DNA of 64,000 bases from CAWIJJ01 sp963836405. GTDB lineage: Bacteria; Acidobacteriota; Terriglobia; Bryobacterales; Bryobacteraceae. The stretch is taken from contig CAWIJL010000005.1 in assembly GCA_963836405.1 (NCBI GenBank), positions 124,001-188,000 of the forward strand, in the 5' to 3' direction. Below are positions 37,547-45,305 of the stretch, piece after piece. Position 1 is the stretch's first letter, and each line of letters starts with the position of its first letter. The position numbers were made by a program, and so were the translations under genes. The notes below the pieces were generated by a model. It ran no database searches and had not been told where the DNA came from. It saw nothing but the letters and a program-made list of their open reading frames with translations.

Positions 37547-38743
37547 CTACATGAAATTCCGCGTGTGAAGGGCGGACATTTCTTCCGCATCCGTTTCGCT
37601 GAATCCAAGCTTCAGGAGCCGTCTCTTGCGGCCGCTGTGCATCTCCTGAACGAGAACGAAGACAGCATCGTGGCCCCTGCCGAGATCCGCAACATCCCAC
37701 GAGCCCGCGGCGAGCAGCACCAGCGACTCGAACACCTCGGTGTTCAAACCGGCGGTATGACGGAGGCTGTCGTGTCTCCGCCGAACCGCGTTCCTCAGCG
37801 TGTCTCGCAGCGCGGGTGAGGCTTCCAGGTGTTCGCGGAGGTGCGACATCCCGAAGGCGACGTGCCGGGCCTCGTCCTGCGCGGCGAGCCGGCATACGGC
37901 GGAGGTGACCGGGTCCGGCGCGAAGCGTTCCAGAAACCAGAGCAGGTTGAGAAAAGTTCCTTCGCCCAGCACGGATAGCAGGAACGCCGCGATGGCGAAG
38001 TTCGGTTCGTCCAGAAGCGTTTGCAGGGAAGCCTGTCCGCCGGCTGTCGAAAGACCGAGTTCCTTTCTCCTCAGCAGGGCCCGCCGTGTGAACACTTCGA
38101 TGTGCCGGGCCTCGTCGGCCGCCTGAATGGCCAGCACCTGCATCACCTCGCGAAAGTGAGGATGCATCTGCGCAACGAACCGGCTGGGTATCACCAGCGC
38201 GGCAGTCTCATTTTCGATGAGGTAAGTCATGACCTGCACGATGGCGTCTTCCACTTCGGCGGGAAGGTCGAACTCCGCGTCCCAGGGCACGGCCGCGGCG
38301 GGATCCCACTGTGCCGCGGCAGCCTGTGCGTACATACGGGCCGCGTCGCCCGACCAGACCTCTATCTTCCGGTTCAGGGCAAAATGGAATTCCGGCGAGC
38401 CGGCTTCGACGAGCGACCCCCGCCCGGCGAGTCCCCAACGCTGCGAAGGCGCCTCCAACACGGCTCCGCTTTCCCGGGCATCGGCCCGGCCGGCCCGTTC
38501 CGCCGCGCACCAGCGCTGCTCCGCTGCGGGACCCCGGACGATTCGGACGTTTGCGGCTCCGGACTCCTCCACCGCCCGGTACTCATGCCCTTCGGCGCGG
38601 CACCAGGCCCGCAGTTGAACCGCGAGATCGGGCTGTTGTCCCGCCACGGTTACCGCTTCCCCCACGGACACCAGACGCAGCGCGCGTTTGACGAGCAACA
38701 CTCCGCCGCCTTCGAACCGGAGGTCCAACAGGTCTACGTGCAT
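37547..38743 (-). CDS. TusA-like domain fused to a ferritin-like di-iron domain
   Basis: A 398-residue protein. Residues 1-75 resemble a TusA/SirA-type fold (LLDLRFEGGGVLLVKRALRLVSVGEAVTVAG, then LRAWCRAEGHEY), but the sulfur-carrying CPxP cysteine is replaced by Gly-rich sequence. From about residue 170 a ferritin-like four-helix bundle carries paired metal-ligand motifs: a Glu in TYLIENETAAL, DEARHIEVF, a Glu in LGEGTFLNLLWF and DEARHVAFG, an E/ExxH pattern expected for a di-iron oxygenase or oxidase. The ATG at 38743 is chosen where TusA-like homology begins; it overlaps the end of the upstream gene by ten bases. It is the last gene of a three-gene operon. Substrate unknown. Confidence 0.75.
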   Translation of the reverse strand: MHVDLLDLRFEGGGVLLVKRALRLVSVGEAVTVAGQQPDLAVQLRAWCRAEGHEYRAVEESGAANVRIVRGPAAEQRWCAAERAGRADARESGAVLEAPSQRWGLAGRGSLVEAGSPEFHFALNRKIEVWSGDAARMYAQAAAAQWDPAAAVPWDAEFDLPAEVEDAIVQVMTYLIENETAALVIPSRFVAQMHPHFREVMQVLAIQAADEARHIEVFTRRALLRRKELGLSTAGGQASLQTLLDEPNFAIAAFLLSVLGEGTFLNLLWFLERFAPDPVTSAVCRLAAQDEARHVAFGMSHLREHLEASPALRDTLRNAVRRRHDSLRHTAGLNTEVFESLVLLAAGSWDVADLGRGHDAVFVLVQEMHSGRKRRLLKLGFSETDAEEMSALHTRNFM

Positions 38744-39591
38744 CGGGATGCGACCGCTGCAGTGAACTCGTCGAGGTATTGGAAACGGTCGACCGCCTTC
38801 GAGAGCAGATCGTAGCCTTTTGTCCGTCCGGGAAGCCACCGCTTCAGGCCTTCCAGATCGAGCAGGCGCCGCACGTCCGGATCTTCGTATGACATGCCGA
38901 TCAGGAGTTCCCGGAAGAGTTTCACGGAGGTTGACATCCTACCCTCCAGGACGGTGAAGTTGCAGTGGTCGAACTCCGGCGTCGTCGCGAGGACGCGAAC
39001 GGAGCCCGCCGGGAGGGTGCCCTCCTGAGCGAACAGCAGCAGGTTGCCGTCGATCAGGCAAGCCGCATCGCAATCGCCGCGAACCAGCGCGCGGGCTGCG
39101 TCGCGTTCCCCGCCGATGTGGTCTCCGTGCTTGCCCGCGAGCCGGTCGAAAGAGGTCACTTCGAAATCGCGGTCAGGCTCGAGGCCGAGTTGCGCGAGGT
39201 GATACAGCGGAATCAGCGTGGCCTGCGGCGAGTCCTTCGCGCCGACGGCGACACGGCGGCCCTTCAAGTCGTTCACGCTTCCAACCGGACCGCCCTCGCG
39301 TGTCACAATCACCGAAACGAGATCGCGATCCGTGTCACGCATGGCAATGGCTTCCGCACGAAGTCCGAGCTTGCCGGCGATCCGTTCAGATTGGAGCCAG
39401 GCGAGCGGCGAATTCCACGCCGCGTGAATGTGGCCGGCAATGAGGGCTTCGACCTGGCGTTCGTAGTTCGTAAAAAGGAGGTAGTCGAATTCGAGTCCGT
39501 GGCGGTCGAAATAGGCCTGGAACCCATTCCAAATAGTGACCACCTTCGGATCGTACGCGACGGCACCGAGTAGCAGTGTGTTCTCGCTCAT
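38734..39591 (-). CDS. PhnD/SsuA/transferrin-type substrate-binding protein without signal peptide
   Basis: A 285-residue type 2 periplasmic-binding fold protein: LLGAVAYDPKVVTIWNGFQAYFDRHG, the lobe-1 motif AALIAG-like EALIAGHIHAAWNSPLAWL, the hinge-region SVNDLKGRRVAVGAKDSPQATLIPLYHL and lobe-2 DAACLIDGNLL match the PhnD-like family, which binds phosphonates or similar anions for ABC import. Unusually, the protein starts directly with the mature domain (MSENTLLLGAVAYDP), with no signal peptide or lipobox, and no ABC permease or ATPase is adjacent. It may work as a cytoplasmic ligand-binding protein or as an enzyme of the PBP fold. It overlaps the downstream di-iron gene by ten bases. Confidence 0.82.
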   Translation of the reverse strand: MSENTLLLGAVAYDPKVVTIWNGFQAYFDRHGLEFDYLLFTNYERQVEALIAGHIHAAWNSPLAWLQSERIAGKLGLRAEAIAMRDTDRDLVSVIVTREGGPVGSVNDLKGRRVAVGAKDSPQATLIPLYHLAQLGLEPDRDFEVTSFDRLAGKHGDHIGGERDAARALVRGDCDAACLIDGNLLLFAQEGTLPAGSVRVLATTPEFDHCNFTVLEGRMSTSVKLFRELLIGMSYEDPDVRRLLDLEGLKRWLPGRTKGYDLLSKAVDRFQYLDEFTAAVASRCT

Positions 39592-39604
39592 GGTCGGCTC
39601 CGTT

Positions 39605-40735
39605 TCAGAACAACGGCATTCCGCAGACAGCCTTGCCCAGGAAGTCGTAGAGGACGTCGGTGGTCGGCGCCATCACGCCCGCGGCTCGCGCATCGCGAAA
39701 GAATCTTTCCACCCCGACGTCTTTCCGGAAAGCGGCGCCACCGCAGACCCTCATTGCCACGTCGAGCACCTCGTTGGCGGATTCACCGGCGGCGGCCTTG
39801 CACTCGAGAACGCGCAGCATGGCGTCCGGACGCTTGGCGGCGATTGCCGCGATGGTGTCGCCGAGCAGGGTGTCGGAAAGGTCTGCCTTCACGCGCATTC
39901 GCGCGATGTAGTTTCGGATCGTGGGCAGTTCCGCCAACGCGGCGCCCGTGTCGCTGTGACGAGTACGGGTGGCGTGCTCCACCGTGCGGCGGATTGCGCC
40001 GGCCATCAGTCCGTTTGAGCAGGCCGCATTCAAAACCGCGAAGACGGGCAGCACGATGCTCATCATGATTTCGAATCCCTGTCCGTCGCCGCCGAGCTGC
40101 GCGGATGGAGCGAGCTGAACGTCGACCGCCGCGACAGGTGACGAGTCGTTGCCGCGGAGTCCCAACCCCTCGAACGGGCCGGCCACGGAAAGTCCGGACG
40201 AGGAGGCGGGAACGAGCCAGATTGTGCTCGCGCCGTCCGCCGCCAACGGCCGCGAGGACCAGACATAAGCCGTGGCGTGCGCGGCCGAGGTGATCCAGCT
40301 TTTGCTGGCGTTCAGCCGGACCATGCCATCGAGCCGGGATGCGGTGCCGGCCGGCGCCCAGAAGTGACTCCGGGATCCCGATTCACTAAACGCGAGGGTG
40401 CTGAGATGCGCTCCCCCGGCAGCCGCGGCTCTCACCTCTTTCGGCCCGTGCGCCTCCAGGACGGCGACACCACAATAATGCATGGCGAGAACCATGGCCG
40501 TGGATCCGCACTCTTCGGCGACGCGCCGTACGATGCGCGCTGCGCCGGGAAGTCCGAGGTTCAGACCTCCGGAGTCCGCGGAGCTCAGCGCGCCGAGGAG
40601 GCCGGCTGCGGCGAGCGCCTGGATCGACTCGGATGGAAACGCGCCATCCCGGTCGACAGACCCAGCGTGGAGGGCAATGGTATCGTTGCAAATCTGCTCG
40701 AGCGTAGATTCGTAGGTTTCAGAAGTAGTGGTCAT
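39605..40735 (-). CDS. Acyl-CoA dehydrogenase-family flavoprotein
   Basis: A 376-residue protein of the acyl-CoA dehydrogenase fold: N-terminal helical domain (FPSESIQALAAAGLLGAL), central beta domain with LSTLAFSESGSRSHFW and LNASKSWITSAAHA, and a C-terminal helical bundle with the terminal AFRKDVGVERFFRDARAAGVMAPTTDVL. The usual catalytic Glu region is not clearly conserved and the ending DVLYDFLGKAV is typical of monooxygenase-like relatives (DszC/SfnC-type flavin monooxygenases) as well as dehydrogenases. It is the first gene of the operon with the PhnD-like and di-iron proteins, 13 bases upstream of the former. The ATG at 40735 is preferred, with GAGGAAAG just before it; two upstream in-frame starts exist. 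Confidence 0.8.
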   Translation of the reverse strand: MTTTSETYESTLEQICNDTIALHAGSVDRDGAFPSESIQALAAAGLLGALSSADSGGLNLGLPGAARIVRRVAEECGSTAMVLAMHYCGVAVLEAHGPKEVRAAAAGGAHLSTLAFSESGSRSHFWAPAGTASRLDGMVRLNASKSWITSAAHATAYVWSSRPLAADGASTIWLVPASSSGLSVAGPFEGLGLRGNDSSPVAAVDVQLAPSAQLGGDGQGFEIMMSIVLPVFAVLNAACSNGLMAGAIRRTVEHATRTRHSDTGAALAELPTIRNYIARMRVKADLSDTLLGDTIAAIAAKRPDAMLRVLECKAAAGESANEVLDVAMRVCGGAAFRKDVGVERFFRDARAAGVMAPTTDVLYDFLGKAVCGMPLF

Positions 40736-41054
40736 CTTTCCTCGCATGGTGCCGGGCAACCTGGCCCGCAGCACGCGCGAAGACGGCCGCCTGCGGGTCT
40801 ATTGCCGCGGATGATGCCCGGTCACGCCGGGCCGTTCAAAATTTCAGAGTCTGTGCATAATGCTTTTCGCAGTCTACCATTGCGGCTTCCGACCGGTGGC
40901 TGCTCGCTCTTGTTTTCGAGCAGCGGCTGTGATGCCAGGTCTCGGGCTCCGACTAGTCAGGGCACTCATTGGCGACATCGCGATGCCAATTGTCGGTAGT
41001 GATCCGGCCGGACTTCTTCGGAGACCATCTGGGATTTTGCGCCCGGAGCTTGCC
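40736..41054. other. Intergenic stretch, no gene seen
   Basis: About 320 bases between two minus-strand transcription units. No RNA gene or coding region is evident. It must contain the promoter of the acyl-CoA dehydrogenase operon and the 3' end of the ABC-2 exporter operon; no strong terminator hairpin is visible. Confidence 0.5.
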
Positions 41055-41804
41055 CTACTCCCAGCGGAACACTTTCGCTGAAAGCGCGGTACAGATCGCA
41101 AAGACGGCAACCAGCGCCGCGACGTCGCCCATATGTGTGGACCACGCTTCGCCTTTCCCGATTCCCTCGAGGAGCGATACCGCGTAGGTCAGCGGTAGCA
41201 CGCGCGCCACCCCTTGAAGCACGGGCGACAGCGACTGCACGGGCACGAACAATCCGCACAGGCCGAGCATCGGATACAGGATGGCTGCGCCAATCGGCTG
41301 CGCGAAGCGCGCTGTTGGCACGATGCTCGCAATCAGAAAACCGATGGACAGAATACTCCACGTGCTGATCAGCAGCGCGATCGTAAAGTTGAACACCGGG
41401 AAGTGAGTCTGGACCGGGAAATAGCGCTTGCCCGCCAGCACAGCCAAGAACATGGTGAGGGCCGTGAGCGTCAGCTTGACCAGGACGTGAGCCGTGAGAA
41501 TCGTCTGCGGGCGCAACGGTGTGGCCCGGAGCCGTTTGAGAATGCCGCCCTCCCGGTAAATCGAGATGATGGTGACCAGCGATAATACCCCGCTGAGCGC
41601 GATGAGCACCGATACGAAGACCGGCAGCCCGGCGCTCAGGAATCCGGCAGTAGGGATAGAATTCGGCGCCGGCCGGCCTCTCGCAAATCGACTCACAACG
41701 ACGAAAATCAGGACGGGAAACAAGATCGATCCGAACGCCCCGAGGGGCTCACGCAGGAAGATCTTGATCTCCAGCCAGGTCAGTTTCCAAAGTCCACGCA
41801 GCAT
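41055..41804 (-). CDS. ABC-2 type transporter permease
   Basis: A 249-residue inner-membrane protein with six predicted helices and the ABC-2 permease pattern: N-terminal amphipathic lead LRGLWKLTWLEIKIFLREP, a cytosolic loop IYREGGILKRLRATPLRPQTIL (the coupling-helix region), then four helices including GAAILYPMLGLCGLFVPVQSLSP and the final LPLTYAVSLLEGIGKGE segment before the last helix. These half-size permeases pair with a cytoplasmic ATPase to export drugs, lipids or polymers. The ATPase gene ends 13 bases upstream on the same strand. Confidence 0.9.
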   Translation of the reverse strand: MLRGLWKLTWLEIKIFLREPLGAFGSILFPVLIFVVVSRFARGRPAPNSIPTAGFLSAGLPVFVSVLIALSGVLSLVTIISIYREGGILKRLRATPLRPQTILTAHVLVKLTLTALTMFLAVLAGKRYFPVQTHFPVFNFTIALLISTWSILSIGFLIASIVPTARFAQPIGAAILYPMLGLCGLFVPVQSLSPVLQGVARVLPLTYAVSLLEGIGKGEAWSTHMGDVAALVAVFAICTALSAKVFRWE

Positions 41805-41817
41805 TGGCGAGTCTCGT

Positions 41818-42751
41818 TCAATCGCGGATCGAATGGCCGGTCAGTTTCAGAAAGACGTCCTCCAGGTTGGGCAGCACGGTACGGAAGTCGGTGACCCGGA
41901 TTCGATTCTCGGAGAGACACTGGATCACCTCGGTGACGAAGTCTTCGCCCCGCCCCTGAAGAGTGAACTGGGAGTCTTGGCGCGTCACGTTTTCAATCCG
42001 CGGAATCGCTCGCAGGCGTTCTTCGGCGAGAGCATCGGCGGTTGCCAGGACCACCGCTCGCGTGGGGCAATGCCGCCCCACCAATTCCTCCGGGACTCCC
42101 GATGTCGATGATCTTTCCGTATTCGATGATAGCCACGCGGTCGCACAACCGCTCGGCCTCCTCCATCAGATGAGTAGTCAGAAATACGGTCTTGCCGCGA
42201 TCCCGGATCCCGCGCACCAGGTCCCAGATGGCTCTTCGCGACTGCGGATCGAGCCCGGTGGTCAGCTCATCGAGGAATACAACTTCCGGATCGTTGATCA
42301 GCGCCAAGGCGATAAACAGCCGCTGCTTCTGCCCGCCGGAAAGGGTCATGAACCAGGCGTTGCGTTTGTCGGCAAGGCCCAGTTGTTCGAGCAGCCGGTT
42401 GCCGTCCACCGGCTTTGGGTAGAGAGAGGCCCAGAGATCCACGGCTTCCCAGACCTTGATTCTCTTCTGGAGCTGCGCCTGTTGGAGTTGCACCCCGATC
42501 CGGTTCTGGACCTGATACACGTCGCGGAACGGATCGAGGCCCATGATCGAAATTTGGCCCGCGTCCGGCCGGCGCACTCCTTCAACGCACTCCATCGTGG
42601 TTGTCTTGCCGGCGCCATTCGGCCCGATCAAGCCAAAGACTTCACCTTCGCCGACGTCGAAAGAGACATCGGAGACGGCCGTCGTGGCTCCGTAGCTCTT
42701 GCGAATGCGTGAAACCTGGATGACCGGATTAGGAGTTCCAGAGGCACCCAT
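41818..42751 (-). pseudogene. ABC-2 transporter ATP-binding protein, single frameshift
   Basis: A CcmA/NodI-type ATPase of about 310 residues. The intact N-terminal part has Walker A GPNGAGKTTT, signature LSGGQKQRL, Walker B VVFLDELTTGLD (Leu-Thr in place of the usual Pro-Thr) and the switch TTHLMEEAE. Near 42085-42095 one extra base within ATCGGGAGTCCCGGAGGAAT changes the frame; the continuation (ELVGRHCP to LEDVFLKLTGHSIRD) is the normal C-terminus. If the extra base is an error, the gene is complete and pairs with the downstream ABC-2 permease. The ATG at 42751 is preferred, after GGACAGAG. Confidence 0.88.
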
Positions 42752-43111
42752 ACTCTGTCCGACGGCTCGTGGGGCACCAACAGAATAGCAGAGCCTGGAG
42801 GGTTCTCCGCTACCAGTCAATGGTCGTCGGGCTACCCGGAAATTTCTCGGATTATGGCGGCTGGGGGCCGGAGATCGCCTTTCTGGGATGAGGCCTGGGC
42901 GCCTTCGCTCTCGAACAGCGGCGTCAACTCCGACATGATCCTGGCGCCCTCCATCACACCAGCGAAAGTGGTGCCGCGAAGTCAGGAGTCTGGCGATCTT
43001 GCGAGCGGATCAGTTGCCACCCGCCCGCGATCCAGGATGCCGGCCGGATTCTCGTTCCTGATCCGACGGGCGATCGTGCCGCTCTATACTGAAGGGGATC
43101 GAATCTGCCTA

Positions 43112-44240
43112 ATGCCGAACGAAAAGCACATCTCGCGTGTAGTTCTGAAAAATTACAAGAGTCTTCGCGAGTGCGATGTGTCTCTTGGCCAATCGCTTTC
43201 CTGGTAGGGCCGAACGCTGCGGGCAAGAGCAATTTCGTCGAAGCCCTTCGGTTTGTGGCGCATGCTCTGAACAGTTCTTTGGAGCAAGCACTGGATGCGC
43301 GCAGTGGATTTCGCAGCATTATTCACAAGAGCGCCGATCCATCAATAGGGATAACGCTCAAGTTGTTTTTCGAGTTAGGAGTTCAGGGGAAGGGAAGTTA
43401 CCGTGTCCAAATCGGAGCTGGAGGTGACGGACCTGTCTCGGTCATAAGTGAGGAGTGTTCCCTCCGTTCCGCACAGGGCAAAAACTGGTTTAAGGTCAAC
43501 AGCGGAGTTGTCACGAGCAACCAGGGGGTCACCCCAGCCGCTCAGAGGACAAGCTATACCTCGTAAACGCTTCCGGGCTACCTGCTTTTGAGCCTGTGTA
43601 CCGAGCCCTGTCCGCCATCGCCGTTTACAATCCGGTTCCCGATGAAATCCGCGGGTTCAAGCCCGAGAAGCGGTACAGAAATCTTGATCGTACCGGCAGT
43701 GCCCTGGCGGAGATTCAATCGAGTTATCGAGTACCTTGGCAGAATTACGCCTACGGTGTTGGACGTCGAAGCAGTGTCAGTAGATGCCAACTACAATTTG
43801 CGCTTCGAATTCGCAGGCGGTGGAAAGACCGCGGAGGAGTTTCCGTCCCAAAACGTCTCCGACGGCACATTAAGAGCACTCACCGTACTGGTGGCTCTTT
43901 TTCAAACGAGCGATCGTTATCCTCTTACCCTCACTGGGCTCGAAGAACCGGAAGCCGGTTTACATCCCGCCGCTGCTGGGGTCCTGTTCGATAGCCTGGT
44001 GGAAGCCAGCCACTTTGGACAGGTCGTGGTGACAAGCCACAGTCCCGACCTGCTCAACAGAGACGATATCCCGGAGGGCGCAATCAAAGCCGTTGAAATG
44101 TGTGAAGGCCATGCGATCATCGGGCGCGTGGATGACCTCGGCCGATCGGCGTTGAGGGAACGCCTCTACACAGCAGGGGAACTACTGCGCATAAATCAAC
44201 TCCGACCGGAAGGCAGCCCGACTGCACAGATGCCCGGTGA
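43112..44240 (+). pseudogene. AAA15/RecF-type ATPase, multiple frameshifts
   Basis: The translation follows an AAA-15 family ATPase: MPNEKHISRVVLKNYKSLREC, Walker A VGPNAAGKSN, and near the 3' end the ABC-like GTLRALTVLVALFQ, Walker B LTGLEEPEAGLHPAA and VVVTSHSPDLLN. Frame changes near 43195, 43550 and 43670, plus an in-frame stop after 43560 in one of the frames, split it into four pieces. Such ATPases often pair with a DUF4276 or TOPRIM nuclease in phage defence; none is present. The true C-terminus is unclear because the frame beyond 44240 runs through the BrnT relic on the other strand. Confidence 0.8.
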
Positions 44241-44283
44241 CCTCGTTTCGACGCTGGTCCGCCCAGGCGAACTTGACCCTTAC

Positions 44284-44493
44284 TCCGCTCTCTTCATGGT
44301 CTGTCCGCTCACGTCGGGTCGATGGCCGGGCGCTAATACGAATTGTCTGGCCGCGGTCCACAAACATCACCGCAAGCAGGCGCTCCTCCCGTGAGGAGCC
44401 GAGCCGAACGAATCGCTCCTCCTCCGAGGAGTACCGCGGGTCCGCCACGATCGTACAAATGACGCCGTGCGCGGCGGTGATTGCGAACTTCAA
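44284..44493 (-). pseudogene. BrnT-type toxin remnant
   Basis: The minus strand reads VADPRYSSEEERFVRLGSS, then REERLLAVMFVDRG, TIRISARPSTRRER and HEES, the core and C-terminus of BrnT RNases (which read ...E-x-R-F-x-x-(I/L)G-x-S... and end ...I(I)SAR-x-(A/T)-x-x-ER-x-x-YE). The N-terminal segment, normally F-E-W-D-x-x-K-A-x-x-N-x-x-KHGV-x-F, is compressed to KFAITAAHGVICTI, indicating internal deletions. No BrnA antitoxin is recognisable downstream. It overlaps the decayed 3' end of the ATPase gene on the opposite strand. Not expected to be functional. Confidence 0.65.
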
Positions 44494-44635
44494 TTCTCAG
44501 CTTCCGGTGCATGAGACCCTGGCTTTCACACCACATTCCCCACTTTCTTCTCTTTCCCTTCACACACTTACGTCGCCTGATTTCGGACTCCCCTATGCTC
44601 GCATGCTACCGTCGCGAGTTCTGAAGGAGTACCGT

Positions 44636-45283
44636 ATGGCCACCGCCGCTCAATTCACCGCCAATCACGCGAACGCAAAGCTTTCCACCGGACCCCGCAC
44701 CCCCGAGGGCAAAGCGCGCGTTGCGCACAACGCCGTCCGCCATGGCCTCACCGCCAAACACCTCATCGTCCGTCCCGACGAGCAAGCGGAGTTCGAGGAG
44801 TTCCGCCACTCCCTCCTCGCCGAACTCGACCCCCAGGGAGCGGTCGAGAACATTACCTTCGATGAAATTCTGCACGCCGCCTGGAACCTGCGCCGCTTCC
44901 GCCGGATGGAAGCCGAATCTTTCACCACCAGTTCCGATCCCCTCGCCGATCCCGCGGCCGTCGCCCTTCTCGACCGCCTGTCCCGCTATCAGGCCCGCGC
45001 CCAGCGCGCCTGGTACCGCGGCCTGCAGGAACTGCGCGTGCTGCAAACCAACCGCGCCCTTCGTGCCTCCACGCTGGACCAGGAATCCGGGGAGACGGTG
45101 CCCGCGATGACCGACATTCACGAATTGTCAAAACAAAGCCAAGTCGACGTAGAAGCGGAAGCCGTGAAGCGCGCTCTCGAAATGATCGACTTCCAGGGCG
45201 AAGTCCTGATGGCATCCAGCCGGAATCGCTTCAGAGCCGCAGCCGCGCAAACGCAGCCCGACGATCGCGCCACGCGCCTTTAG
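44636..45283 (+). CDS. Acidobacterial 'TGPRTPEGKAR' family protein
   Basis: A 215-residue protein. Its opening (QFTANHANAKLSTGPRTPEGK, then ARVAHNAVRHGLTAKHLIVRPDEQAEFEEF) matches a family I know as highly multicopy in Acidobacteria and annotated only as hypothetical. The middle is helical (LLAELDPQGAVENITFDEILHAAWNLRRFRRME), the end is variable. High copy number and the basic N-terminal motif hint at a DNA-associated or mobile-element function, but none is established. The ATG at 44636 follows AAGGAG; the open frame upstream is not supported. Confidence 0.8.
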   Translation: MATAAQFTANHANAKLSTGPRTPEGKARVAHNAVRHGLTAKHLIVRPDEQAEFEEFRHSLLAELDPQGAVENITFDEILHAAWNLRRFRRMEAESFTTSSDPLADPAAVALLDRLSRYQARAQRAWYRGLQELRVLQTNRALRASTLDQESGETVPAMTDIHELSKQSQVDVEAEAVKRALEMIDFQGEVLMASSRNRFRAAAAQTQPDDRATRL

Positions 45284-45305
45284 TCCCGACGGTGAATGCG
45301 CGAAT

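Noticed and set aside
44382..44432. Two similar hairpins (GCTCCTC-CCGT-GAGGAGC and CTCCTC-CTCC-GAGGAG)
   Set aside because: On the minus strand these encode the repeated SSEEER/SSREER peptide of the BrnT relic, which explains them without a regulatory role.
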